The position numbers and the translations under genes were made by a program. Below the pieces are notes generated by a model. The model saw nothing but the letters and a program-made list of their open reading frames with translations. It made no database searches and was not told where the DNA came from. From positions 1 to 43,174 of the forward strand of contig CANHRM010000007.1 in assembly GCA_947463725.1 (NCBI GenBank): 43,174 nucleotides of DNA, read 5' to 3'. This stretch comes from Actinomycetota bacterium. GTDB lineage: Bacteria; Actinomycetota; Actinomycetes; Nanopelagicales; Nanopelagicaceae. This document shows positions 25,758 through 34,839 of the stretch, piece by piece. Within the stretch, counting starts at the first letter, position 1; every line of letters begins with the position of its first letter.

Positions 25758-26864
25758 TTAACCTTTCGCGATTAGGTAGGTAGCGAGGACGCTAAGAGTT
25801 ATGGCACTTGAACCTGAAATGGCAGTGACGGCAGGATGTCTGATGAGATATTTATTGAATCTAATCGGGTTTTCAAATAAGTGATGGGTTAAAACAGCCA
25901 ATATGGCTGTAACTAGCAGCAGTGAGATTGAGTCGCTTCTTGTAAGTTCGGTAAAGGAGAGCTGACGATGAAGCTCGATAATTGGCCAGTGCCACAGATA
26001 GAGAACAAAAGAAAGGTCGCCGATGTAATGCATGAAGCGGTTGCCAAGAACTAGGTGCAATTTTCCTTCAGATACATTAAGCAATATTACGGTAGCAAGC
26101 AATACCGGAACAATCACAATACCAGGCACCTGGTCTGATGCGTCGACCAAGACAAGCGAACTGATCAGAATCAGGAAAGCAATCCACTGCAGTATTTTTG
26201 GTGAAGTTCTTGCCCCAACGACTGCAACTAAGGCTCCAATGCCTAGTTCCCAGATGCGGGTTTGAGTTGCGAAGTAGGTCAAAGATTTCTCAATTATAAA
26301 TATTGAAATGAAGGAGAATAAAGTTAGAACCGAAAGAGATGCAGTAAGTAAGACGGGTGTCATTTTCTTAGAGATCAGAGCAATTAGAAAAAGTGCAATC
26401 GGCCAAAATAGGTAGAACTGCTCTTCTACCGCCAGAGACCAATAATGTTGCAAGAGAGGCGATGTCGCACCTTGCCCAAAGTAATCAACTTTTAGCGAAT
26501 TGAAATGAGCGTTGGCGAAAAAAAGAGTCGACCACCGGGCATCGCCCAACGTTTCATTTCCAATAACTGGGCCTAGGTACTTGAATGAGAGAGCGATGGT
26601 TACCCAGATAACCAGCAGCGCAGAAGGAAGGATTCTGCGAATCCGACGGGCGTAAAACTTTAAGAGGTTGCTTCTCATGCTTCCATCGGCCGAAAGTTCT
26701 AGCAACTGAATTGTTATTAAGTAACCGGAAAGCAAGAAGAAGATATCTACCCCTAGAAATCCACCGGTCAGTAATTTAGGAAAAAGATGGTTAATAATTA
26801 CAGCTACAACTGCCAAGGCACGAAGGCCTTGAATCTCACGACGGTGTGAGAGTTTTTCGCTCAT
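25758..26864 (-). CDS. Acyltransferase 3 family membrane protein (OafA/YrhL-like)
   Basis: Ten-helix membrane acyltransferase of 368 residues. Signature blocks: HRREIQGLRALAVVAVIINHLFP (R-x10-H), GGFLGVDIFFLLSGYLIT, FYARRIRRILPSALLVIW and HYWSLAVEEQFYLFWP, diagnostic of the OafA/YrhL type that acetylates peptidoglycan or polysaccharide. It ends after the membrane domain; the SGNH domain usually fused behind it is encoded by the next gene. Its ATG overlaps the stop of the GH28-like gene by one base, so it is embedded in the mannoside operon, which is unusual for a surface-modification enzyme. Confidence 0.87.
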   Translation of the reverse strand: MSEKLSHRREIQGLRALAVVAVIINHLFPKLLTGGFLGVDIFFLLSGYLITIQLLELSADGSMRSNLLKFYARRIRRILPSALLVIWVTIALSFKYLGPVIGNETLGDARWSTLFFANAHFNSLKVDYFGQGATSPLLQHYWSLAVEEQFYLFWPIALFLIALISKKMTPVLLTASLSVLTLFSFISIFIIEKSLTYFATQTRIWELGIGALVAVVGARTSPKILQWIAFLILISSLVLVDASDQVPGIVIVPVLLATVILLNVSEGKLHLVLGNRFMHYIGDLSFVLYLWHWPIIELHRQLSFTELTRSDSISLLLVTAILAVLTHHLFENPIRFNKYLIRHPAVTAISGSSAITLSVLATYLIAKG

Positions 26865-28228
26865 TAGCGTTCAGTTAGCGATTCGATTACTAAGCCAGGT
26901 GAATTTTCACTACCTATTAGCTCACCATACATAGATCTAGTCTGACTATCCCAAGTCACTTTAGAGTTACGAATCTCGACACCGGTGGAATTCATTACAT
27001 CGAAGGCATTGTGTTTTCTGCGAATCACATCGATGATGCCGTTAGGACGAAGATCAATCCGGTGTGGCCATTTGGATTGATTAATCATGTGCTGATTGAT
27101 GTTTTCGAAGAGAATGTCTTTGATCAACTCAGGATGTGCTGCCCAAACTAGAGTGCTTGCCTCTGTAGTGACATTGATATTTCGGAAAGTTATGTTGCGA
27201 ACTTTGCCTTCTAGAGTACGTTCAATATTTCCGTCAGTTCCGTGCCCTGGGTCATCCCATGAAAATGCTGTTACATGTAGCGCCTCGCCATGACCCCACC
27301 ACATATCGCTAAAAGCTCGAGTTTGCACAATGCAGTCGGTGATCAAAACATTAGAAATTGTGCCGCCTTCGCGCGAGCGCACAGCAAATCCACGATGTGA
27401 ATCTCGCACGATACAGTCGCTAATAATCACGTTAGTTATATCGCCAACAGATTCCGTGCCCAAAGTGATTGCACCTGACGTAGATTTGAAAAAACAGCTA
27501 TTGATAATCACGTTATCGACCAAGCCATATTGCGAAGTGCCGGCACAAGATTTCAAAGATATGCAATCGTCAGCAGTCTCAAAGTGGCAATTTGTAATGC
27601 GCACATCCTGGCACCGATCGATATCGATACCGTCGCCATTAGGGACCATCAAATCGCTCAGAATGCGAATGCCATTGATATCTAAGTTATTACATCCCGT
27701 GAATCGAACTGCCCAGAATGCGGGATCGGTGATCGTCACATCAACCATCTTGACGCCGTAAGACTCAATCAAAAAAACTGTAAATGGACGTTCGAGGTAT
27801 TGATCTCGTCCGCCAATTGGTCCACGCATTTGATGGATGTATTCACCACGAGTCGCTATGAATGCATCAGCATTTCCATTGATAGTTCCAAGTCCGGTGA
27901 TGCTGGCACCATGGGCCCTAAAACCGACGATAAAGGCGCGTCTAGGTAGAACTACTTCGTTAACTTCGCCTTCAGTTAAAACCTCAATTGAATGTTCAGG
28001 GGAGTAGTCCGCATAGTCACCACTTGCAAGCAAGATGGCGCCCGATTCGAGATGAAGTTCAACTTTCGGAAGTAATTCAAAGCTACCTGACAAGAATGAG
28101 CCGCCTGCAGGTATTAGTACGCGCCCACCACCACTTTGGGCAACCTCGGTTATTGCAGCCTGGATATGTTTCGCGTTATTGGTAACACCATCGGCGATCG
28201 CACCACATTGGGTGATAGAAATCTGCAT
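26864..28228 (-). CDS. GH28-like (polygalacturonase fold) protein with altered active site
   Basis: Right-handed beta-helix protein of the GH28 type, 454 residues, no signal peptide, so cytosolic. It opens with the usual CGAIADGVTNNAKHIQAAI. Catalytic aspartates are kept: D199 in NGDGIDIDRC and D220/D221 in ADDCISLKS. Two other family motifs are lost. The GHG histidine region reads STSGAITLG (about 249-257), and the RIK substrate motif reads AVRSRE (about 282-287). The enzyme may therefore act on a neutral sugar rather than galacturonate. Position between beta-mannosidase and acyltransferase genes, with 1-bp overlaps on both sides, points to a role in the same glycan pathway. A GH28 call is fold-level; the substrate is unknown. 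Confidence 0.78.
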   Translation of the reverse strand: MQISITQCGAIADGVTNNAKHIQAAITEVAQSGGGRVLIPAGGSFLSGSFELLPKVELHLESGAILLASGDYADYSPEHSIEVLTEGEVNEVVLPRRAFIVGFRAHGASITGLGTINGNADAFIATRGEYIHQMRGPIGGRDQYLERPFTVFLIESYGVKMVDVTITDPAFWAVRFTGCNNLDINGIRILSDLMVPNGDGIDIDRCQDVRITNCHFETADDCISLKSCAGTSQYGLVDNVIINSCFFKSTSGAITLGTESVGDITNVIISDCIVRDSHRGFAVRSREGGTISNVLITDCIVQTRAFSDMWWGHGEALHVTAFSWDDPGHGTDGNIERTLEGKVRNITFRNINVTTEASTLVWAAHPELIKDILFENINQHMINQSKWPHRIDLRPNGIIDVIRRKHNAFDVMNSTGVEIRNSKVTWDSQTRSMYGELIGSENSPGLVIESLTER

Positions 28229-30753
28229 TATTGATTAACTATTCGGTTATGAGACCAAAGTAGATCATCAATCTTCTGCGCGATTACTGCCAAATCTTTT
28301 GCATCACCAGTGACCGAGAAAGTATGACTTTCACCCGCTAGTAAAGAAACTATTTGAGAATCGACTTGGGTCCCGAGAGCTAGCAGCTCTGGCATAAACG
28401 AGAGTTCGTGAATATAGGTCTTGGCTGTGACTTCCACTTTAAGAATGCCAGCTGCAATTTTCGCACTCGCAACCAGTTCATGTTTTGGTGATTCTTTAGC
28501 CGGACTCAAAGTGGTTCGACGCGAAGCACGTACCTCTGGGCAAGTTGCCAGGATAAATCCTTCATAATTTCCATCAGCTATCTCAGGAAATATCTCGACT
28601 GCAGGCGTGCGAGATACGCTGTAGCGTTCTAGTTTCACATCAATAGTGTGTGTCTTTACAACGGTGCCAAATTTATCGATCAATGAAAGCACCACCTTGG
28701 TATTCCAAGGATCAGGTAGATCGTTCAACAAAGTAATTTGAGCGCCTTGATCAACACGACCTACGACGATTGCTCTTGGTTGATATGCAGATTTCATTGC
28801 ATGCCAGGCCAACTTACGGAAGCCGGTGTAATCAAGTACAGCCCAAGAGATAGCTGGCCACATGTCGTTAAATTGCCAGAGAATGGCGCCGCTACAAGTC
28901 TCGTAGAGACTGCGGAAATGCTTTAGGCCAATTTCAACTGCGCGCGCTTGACCAAGAGCTGCCGCGAAATACCACGCATGTCCACGTGTAGGAGGGTTTG
29001 CAAACTCGCGCGATAAACCAGCAGCGATCTTGCTCATGCCATCGAATGCGCGTTGGTGATAGGCAACTTCTGGTGAAGTAGCGACTAAATCATCGCTACC
29101 GATAGCGCGAGTAAGCATTGACCACGAACCTGGACCATTGAATCCAAATTCAGCAGCAAAGCTGGGGGAGTATTGCTCGTAACGTTCATAACCGGTTTCA
29201 TTCCAAACATCCCAGATATGAATGGTTCCGGAATCAAAAGATTTCACGTTATCTGAATGTGTACTAAACGGCGAACCCGGAATATATGGTCGAGTGTTAT
29301 CGATCTTGGCCAAAGTATTAGGGATAGTTTGGCGGTAGAAAGTTTCACCCCAAGGGCGCCCTTCTAGTCCTTCTTGCCAACCCCAATATTGAAAACCTTC
29401 AATGCATTCATTTCCACCATTCCAAATTACCAACGATGGGTGACTAGCTAAACGACGAACGTTCTCATCTACTTCTGCTTCTACCTCTTCAAACATTTCT
29501 GGAATTTCTGGGTAAGCAGCACAAGCAAAGAGGAAATCTTGCCAAACTACTAAGCCTTCTTGATCGCAAAGATCATAGAAGTCATCGGATTCATAAAGTC
29601 CGCCGCCCCAAACGCGGATACCGTTGATATTGACTTCCAACATATCCTTAATACGTTGGTGGTATCGCTCACGAGTAACACGAGTTGGGAAAGGATCATC
29701 TGGAATCCAGTTCGCACCACGAATCCAGAGACGTTCGCCATTGACTTTGATTGCAAAATGGTTCTTACCTGGTGCGGATTCTGATGTATCGAGCTCTACC
29801 AAGCGGAAGCCAGTTTGTTTCGTTTCAACTTCTAGTTCTTTTCCATCTGTAGCCATTAAGGCAAATTCAACATCATAAAGAGGTTGAGCACCGCGACCAC
29901 GGGGATGCCAGACTTGCGCTGTCGGCACCGCAAACTCCAAATCCGTTTGAGCACCCGTTACCGGTTTTTCTTCGCGGATTAAAACATCTCCGCTTTTACT
30001 CTTAACTGTGACGGCGATTGTCTTTCCAGCCAAATCACCGGCTGTTTGAATCTGGGCCGATAGATAAGGCACTCCATTTTTCAAAGTTGAAGTTACAGCA
30101 GTGTTTTCAAGGTAAGCATCTGTCCAAGAATGAATAAGTATTGGTTTCCAGATACCGGATGAGATCGTGATAGGACCCCAATCCCACCCGTAACTACAGG
30201 CCATTTTGCGTTGATAGTTATAGGGCATCTCATATGGACGTGGATATGCAGTTCCAAGAGCTGCCAACTTTGATTCAGCGTCTGAGAGCGGGGCGGCAAA
30301 AGAGATCTTGAGGCTAACGTCGCCAACGGCAAGAAGCGCAGTTACATCGAGACGATATGACCTGTGCATGTTCTTGGTTGTTAAAACAACGTTGTCATTG
30401 AGCTCAATAGTTGCGATTGTATCGAGGCCCAGAAACACCAAGTGCTTTTGAGCTGGGGAGGAATCTTGCTTTATGACGGTCGAATACTGGCTATCGGTTT
30501 TCCAGATCCAGAATTGATCTTGTTCTTTGCCATCGATCGAAATATCTTTGATGAGTCCCGCCGACATTAAATCGGTGTGAATGCATCCTGGCACAGTAGC
30601 TGGGATCGAATCAGGTAACTCGATTCGGGTAATTCCAGAAGGATCATTTCGCCAAACGTTATGTTGATCCTTAACGGGTGAAATATCCCAAGCATCAGCT
30701 TTAGGAGAGAGTTTTAACGTCCATTGAGTATCGAGTTTATATTTTGAGTTCAT
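28228..30753 (-). CDS. GH2 beta-mannosidase
   Basis: Exo-acting glycosidase releasing mannose from the non-reducing end of beta-mannosides. The layout is the five-domain GH2 type: N-terminal sugar-binding domain (VPGCIHTDLMSAGLI, FWIWKTD), Ig-like domain, a TIM barrel beginning around INGIRVWGGGLYESDDFYDLCDQ, then two C-terminal beta domains. The acid/base is E at about 448 (WNGGNECIE) and the nucleophile E at about 535 (AAEFGFNGPGSW). NGGNE and EFGFNGPGS are typical of beta-mannosidase rather than beta-galactosidase. Length (841) is standard. No signal peptide, so it acts on imported oligosaccharides. It is 3 bp after the cupin isomerase gene. Confidence 0.92.
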   Translation of the reverse strand: MNSKYKLDTQWTLKLSPKADAWDISPVKDQHNVWRNDPSGITRIELPDSIPATVPGCIHTDLMSAGLIKDISIDGKEQDQFWIWKTDSQYSTVIKQDSSPAQKHLVFLGLDTIATIELNDNVVLTTKNMHRSYRLDVTALLAVGDVSLKISFAAPLSDAESKLAALGTAYPRPYEMPYNYQRKMACSYGWDWGPITISSGIWKPILIHSWTDAYLENTAVTSTLKNGVPYLSAQIQTAGDLAGKTIAVTVKSKSGDVLIREEKPVTGAQTDLEFAVPTAQVWHPRGRGAQPLYDVEFALMATDGKELEVETKQTGFRLVELDTSESAPGKNHFAIKVNGERLWIRGANWIPDDPFPTRVTRERYHQRIKDMLEVNINGIRVWGGGLYESDDFYDLCDQEGLVVWQDFLFACAAYPEIPEMFEEVEAEVDENVRRLASHPSLVIWNGGNECIEGFQYWGWQEGLEGRPWGETFYRQTIPNTLAKIDNTRPYIPGSPFSTHSDNVKSFDSGTIHIWDVWNETGYERYEQYSPSFAAEFGFNGPGSWSMLTRAIGSDDLVATSPEVAYHQRAFDGMSKIAAGLSREFANPPTRGHAWYFAAALGQARAVEIGLKHFRSLYETCSGAILWQFNDMWPAISWAVLDYTGFRKLAWHAMKSAYQPRAIVVGRVDQGAQITLLNDLPDPWNTKVVLSLIDKFGTVVKTHTIDVKLERYSVSRTPAVEIFPEIADGNYEGFILATCPEVRASRRTTLSPAKESPKHELVASAKIAAGILKVEVTAKTYIHELSFMPELLALGTQVDSQIVSLLAGESHTFSVTGDAKDLAVIAQKIDDLLWSHNRIVNQ

Positions 30754-30756
30754 TTT

Positions 30757-31101
30757 TTAACGACCGTAATCATCTTCGACACGTTCAATGTCATCTTCGC
30801 CGAAATAGGTGCCGGTCTGCACTTCAACAAAAATTACATCTGTCGTGCCAGGATTCGCAATGCGATGCAGAACACCGATTGCGAACTGTACGGAATCACC
30901 AGGGCCAATATTGCGAATTGCGCCATCTACTGTCACTTCTGGATTTCCGGCCACAATGAACCAGTGTTCGGCGCGCTTGGCGTGACGTTGGTAGCTAAGA
31001 CGTCCACCTGGCTTTACACAGATAGTTTTTACTTTGTAGTTGGGGAATTCACCAAGGACTTCATAGCTACCCCAAGGGCGCTCTGATTTTTCAAGTGACA
31101 T
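30757..31101 (-). CDS. Cupin-only phosphomannose isomerase-like protein
   Basis: Single cupin of 114 residues matching the C-terminal isomerase domain of bifunctional mannose-1-phosphate guanylyltransferase/phosphomannose isomerase (type II PMI). It reads ERPWGSYEVLGE, YKVKTICVKPGGRLSYQRH, RAEHWFIVAG and IGVLHRIANPG. Candidate metal ligands are H40, E45 or H46, and H79. No nucleotidyltransferase domain is attached. In this operon, converting mannose-6-phosphate to fructose-6-phosphate is the natural role, after the ROK kinase encoded just upstream. A GAAAGG ribosome-binding site supports the ATG at 31101. Confidence 0.85.
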   Translation of the reverse strand: MSLEKSERPWGSYEVLGEFPNYKVKTICVKPGGRLSYQRHAKRAEHWFIVAGNPEVTVDGAIRNIGPGDSVQFAIGVLHRIANPGTTDVIFVEVQTGTYFGEDDIERVEDDYGR

Positions 31102-31118
31102 AGTTACCTTTCGATTCT

Positions 31119-32042
31119 CTACTTATTCGGAACTTGGAGAACACCCAAAGCAGCGCCAATTAGGCCAGCATCAGTAGTTAATTTTGCAGGGGATACCTTT
31201 AGATCGCGCAAGAATCCATAAAATTCGGACTCTGCTCGAATATGTTTCAATAATGGAGCCCAGTAGATATCGCCGGCTTGTGCCACGCCACCACCAATAA
31301 CTATGTGTCCGATGTCTAAGCTTCCAACAAAGTTAACTAAACCGACAGCAAGTGCTCGTGAGCCAGTTTCTATAGCTTGCAGTGCAAAGGCGTCACCCGA
31401 ACGGGCTGCTGAAGCCACATCTATAAATGAATCACTGGGACTTTTCCAACCTAGATCTTTGGCTAGTGCGACCATATTTGGTCCACTCGCATATGCCTCA
31501 ACGCAACCAGTACGACCACAGGCACATTTCTTTCCTTGGAAATCGATTGAGCTATGTCCGAAGTAACTGGTGTTTCCGGTTTCGCCTTCAAATAATTCGT
31601 TGTCCAGAATTAGTCCGCCACCGATACCGGTTGAAACCACGATACCGAGCATGTTGCGGGAGCCAACACCGGCTCCAATTTTGTGTTCGGCATGTGCAAG
31701 TGCCATCGCATCACCATGGAGAGTGACGCGATCTATCTGAAAAACTTCGCGGAAACATTCAACCAGCGGAAAATCTCGCCAGACCGGGATATTTACCGGA
31801 CTCACTGTGCCGGAATTTGGATAGATCGGACCTGCTGATCCGATACCGATACCGACAATTTCTCTATCGGCCTTACTCAGAATTTCTTTCGTCGCAGCAG
31901 CAATACGACCCCACAACTCAAAACCATCGGTCGCAAAACTGGGCACATCTATACGCTCAGATACGCCAAGTTTTCCATCAACTAGCGCAATTGCAATCTT
32001 GGTACCACCAACATCAATTCCTAATGCCAATCGGTTACTCAT
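31119..32042 (-). CDS. ROK-family sugar kinase, probable mannokinase/glucokinase
   Basis: Cytosolic ATP-dependent sugar kinase of 307 residues. The ATP-binding phosphate-1 motif is GIDVGGTKIAIAL (about 8-20), the catalytic base D111 (LHGDAMALAHAEH), the phosphate-2 motif VVSTGIGGGLI, and the ROK zinc site H163 with C173, C175 and C180 (GKKCACGRTGCVEAYASG). The residue ahead of GH in the usual E-x-GH is altered (TSYFGH). Next to phosphomannose isomerase and beta-mannosidase genes, phosphorylation of mannose to mannose-6-phosphate is the likely reaction; glucose or ManNAc are alternatives. It overlaps the LacI gene by 4 bp. Confidence 0.86.
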   Translation of the reverse strand: MSNRLALGIDVGGTKIAIALVDGKLGVSERIDVPSFATDGFELWGRIAAATKEILSKADREIVGIGIGSAGPIYPNSGTVSPVNIPVWRDFPLVECFREVFQIDRVTLHGDAMALAHAEHKIGAGVGSRNMLGIVVSTGIGGGLILDNELFEGETGNTSYFGHSSIDFQGKKCACGRTGCVEAYASGPNMVALAKDLGWKSPSDSFIDVASAARSGDAFALQAIETGSRALAVGLVNFVGSLDIGHIVIGGGVAQAGDIYWAPLLKHIRAESEFYGFLRDLKVSPAKLTTDAGLIGAALGVLQVPNK

Positions 32043-33058
32043 GCAACACCCTGAATTTCTTCATTTATCGCAACTTTCATAACTGCGCTCTGATAGTTAT
32101 CAGCCGTAGGTTCATTCATTCGCTTAAGAATTACATCAGCAGTCAGTCTTCCAAGGCGTTGTGGATCGTGGTTCAAAGTGTGTACACCCATTAGAGCAGC
32201 GGAAGGGAACTCATCGAAACTAACCACATGCAAATTGGAATTCAAATGCGATTTAACTTGACCCACACCGAACGCGATCAGATCGTTAGCTGCAATGATT
32301 CCATCAACTTTCTTGCGCTGACTAAGTAGCTCGCGAGTTGCTTGTTCGGCTTCGATTGAGGTGTGAACACCACTAATAATCAGAGAATTATCTGAATCCA
32401 ATTTACGGGTGACGATCGCTTTTTTAAATCCTTCGATACGTTCAGCAGCTGTCCAAATTGCAGGTGTGTCAGCGATGATGGCGATTCGTTTACAGCCAAG
32501 TGCCAATAACTTATCGACACAGGCATTGATTCCACCCTGGTTATCAACCAAGACAGTATCGGCATCTAGGTAAGGCGCAGGGCGGTCGACGAAAACAAAA
32601 CTAAATCCACGACGACGTTCGATATGTAAGTATGAATAATCCTCGGCGGAAGGAACGATGATTAATCCACGAACTCTGCGCTCTAGCAAGGATTCGATCA
32701 GGACCTTTTCGCGTTCACCGTTATCTCGCGCGGTTGCTAAAATCAATTCAAATCCCGCTTTACTCAAGGTTTCTTCAGCACCTGCAGCAAGACCGGCATA
32801 GAACGGGTTCGCTAAATCTGAAATAACCATTCCGATGATATTGCTGAGTGATCCACCCCGAAGTTCGCGCGCAATTCGATTTGATCGATAGCCAACTAAA
32901 CTTACGGCTTTCTTTACTTTCTCTTCAGTCTCAGGCGAAACATTTGCCGATCCATTTAGAACCCGCGAAGCTGTCTTAATGCTTACGCCGGCGATTGCAG
33001 CAACATCAGCCAGAGTTGGATGAGCCATAGGGGTGCGATTATTGAGATCGGTACTCAT
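32039..33058 (-). CDS. LacI-family transcriptional regulator
   Basis: N-terminal LacI helix-turn-helix (PTLADVAAIAGVSIKTASRVLNGSANVSPETEEKV, written here only as its outer ends PTLADVAAIAG and NVSPETEEKV) including the hinge helix IARELRGGS. A periplasmic-binding-like sugar domain follows with GMVISDLANPFYAGL, VDNQGGINACVDKL and the effector/dimer region DGIIAANDLIAFGV. Length is 339. It is encoded inside the mannoside operon, so it probably represses the SBP promoter and itself. The 14-bp palindrome upstream of the SBP gene is a good operator candidate. The inducer is probably a mannose-containing sugar or its phosphate. Confidence 0.9.
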   Translation of the reverse strand: MSTDLNNRTPMAHPTLADVAAIAGVSIKTASRVLNGSANVSPETEEKVKKAVSLVGYRSNRIARELRGGSLSNIIGMVISDLANPFYAGLAAGAEETLSKAGFELILATARDNGEREKVLIESLLERRVRGLIIVPSAEDYSYLHIERRRGFSFVFVDRPAPYLDADTVLVDNQGGINACVDKLLALGCKRIAIIADTPAIWTAAERIEGFKKAIVTRKLDSDNSLIISGVHTSIEAEQATRELLSQRKKVDGIIAANDLIAFGVGQVKSHLNSNLHVVSFDEFPSAALMGVHTLNHDPQRLGRLTADVILKRMNEPTADNYQSAVMKVAINEEIQGVA

Positions 33059-34834
33059 TTAAGCAGCCCCTTTCTCAACTCGGAAAGCAATATCACCAGT
33101 AAATTTCGGCACTGTAAATTTCAAGGTCGTTGTTGAAGTTGACACCTTAATAGTGGAAATAGCTTTGCCTGACTTAGTTTCGATGAACTTAACCATGTAA
33201 TTTCCCGCAACGCTCACAGGAACTTTGATTGACTCAGCCTTTACGACTGGATCTGCAAATTTGGTTTGCATAGGTTTCTTAGTTTTCAGCGCTGTTATTG
33301 CTGCTTGTAAGAGTAAAGAGGCCTTTGCACTGAGTTGATAATCATCGTGACGAATCCAGCCAAGGGTCACTTCTGGTGATTTGAGAAGGAGCGCAGTAGT
33401 CCGAGTAGGTCCCAATATTTCATCAGGTTTCATATTCACTGGATCAGTACCAGCAATCAACTTCTTCAGACCGCTTGTAATCGACCAGAGTTTAAGTGGA
33501 TCAACGTAGTTATCCCACCACCAGTACGAGGCTGGAGCGCCGAATCCCACGAATAACGCAGCCCATTGTGAATTATGCAGGTGTAACCCAAATGGATCAG
33601 AGAACGGATCTTCACTCGTGGTTCCAGATCCCATTTCAGCAACCAGTAATGGTTTATCTGGAACTGCTTTGCTAATCGCTTCAAATTGGTTACGTAACGA
33701 TTTAATCGGATCACTTGAGTCATATACATGTGTTGATACAAAATCCACCGGAGACCAGTCTCGGACACTGGCAGCTGAAGACCAAGAAGTTGTGGTCATG
33801 TGTTTGTATGGGTCCCAAGTGTAAAGAACTTTCTTTGAAGAGTTCATCCAAGCAGTTAAATCAGGTTCTGAGATTGGCGTGAAGTTAACTTCATTCCACC
33901 ATTCCCACGTGAAGAGTGCAGGCGAAGCAGAATATCGAGCTGCGATGTAACGTAATTTGCGTTCCCAGAATTTCTTAGCTGTTGCATTAGTTGCAAATTC
34001 AGCCGGACTCTTTAATGGCCCACCGTTTTCTGCGTTGTATGGACTACCAAACCATTCTGGGTTTGTGGATTCACTAAATGCGCCGTGATTGATGAGAACT
34101 AGATCGATCGAAACACCATATTTTGCACCGATTTCAAAAACCTGATCAAGCGCCCATGCATTTCCGAGACGTTTTGTGTAATCTCCAAGTCCAGTATCGA
34201 TCCATTCGATTCCCATGTCCCATGCCGGCATCCAAACTCGCGCCACATTTACACCGCCAGCTGATGCGGCCTTAAACCATCTTTCATACTTAACTTTTTC
34301 TTCATGTCGATTCGCCCAGGCAATGTTGTATGCGATTGGAACGAATGGCGCGTCATCACGCTTGAAACCTCGACCTGAGATTTGAATCTGAGAAGCGTGC
34401 TTCACCTCAGTCGTCAGGGAATAAGCTGGCGCTGAAATATTGCTGCCGTTAATCACGCCGTGCAAAGTCACTTGATGTGCACCAACTTCATCACTCCTGA
34501 AACGAAGTCGCCAACCTGGATCGCCCACGGCTGTTGACCAAGGAGTATTTCCATTAACTGTTGCTCGAAATTCCTGGTACCAAAAAAGTGGAACTTCATA
34601 CTGCGCGCCATTTGGAGTACGAATGGTTGCCCATAGATCAGCTTGCGCCGGGTCGAATGCATTAGTAACCGCAGGGAGACCAGTTACGGCCAGCTCGATT
34701 GGTTTAACAGAATCCTTAACATTTATTTGGCTCCAAGTAATAGCCTCGGCGCTAACGGCGGGGGAGAACTGGAAGATGAGCAAACTGGCCAGACCAAGTA
34801 CGAGCATTCTCAGAAAATTGATTTTGATTTTCAT
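33059..34834 (-). CDS. Secreted DUF5060-type glycoside hydrolase (GH5-like barrel), putative mannanase
   Basis: Exported enzyme, 591 residues. A Sec signal peptide covers about 1-28 (MLVLGLASLLIFQFSPAVSA). Residues 31-145 form a DUF5060-like beta domain (FWYQEFRATVNG, WRLRFRSDEVGAHQV). A clan-A TIM barrel follows with the acid/base E315 (WEWWNEVNF) and the nucleophile E400 (LLVAEMGSG). The last ~85 residues look like a beta-rich C-terminal domain (VAGNYMVKFIE). DUF5060 with such a barrel is known from cellulase/mannanase-like proteins. Being the only secreted hydrolase of the operon, it is the probable extracellular depolymerase feeding the ABC importer. No anchor is seen. It lies directly ahead of the LacI gene and 5 bp after the permease gene. 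Confidence 0.8.
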   Translation of the reverse strand: MKIKINFLRMLVLGLASLLIFQFSPAVSAEAITWSQINVKDSVKPIELAVTGLPAVTNAFDPAQADLWATIRTPNGAQYEVPLFWYQEFRATVNGNTPWSTAVGDPGWRLRFRSDEVGAHQVTLHGVINGSNISAPAYSLTTEVKHASQIQISGRGFKRDDAPFVPIAYNIAWANRHEEKVKYERWFKAASAGGVNVARVWMPAWDMGIEWIDTGLGDYTKRLGNAWALDQVFEIGAKYGVSIDLVLINHGAFSESTNPEWFGSPYNAENGGPLKSPAEFATNATAKKFWERKLRYIAARYSASPALFTWEWWNEVNFTPISEPDLTAWMNSSKKVLYTWDPYKHMTTTSWSSAASVRDWSPVDFVSTHVYDSSDPIKSLRNQFEAISKAVPDKPLLVAEMGSGTTSEDPFSDPFGLHLHNSQWAALFVGFGAPASYWWWDNYVDPLKLWSITSGLKKLIAGTDPVNMKPDEILGPTRTTALLLKSPEVTLGWIRHDDYQLSAKASLLLQAAITALKTKKPMQTKFADPVVKAESIKVPVSVAGNYMVKFIETKSGKAISTIKVSTSTTTLKFTVPKFTGDIAFRVEKGAA

Positions 34835-34839
34835 CGAGA

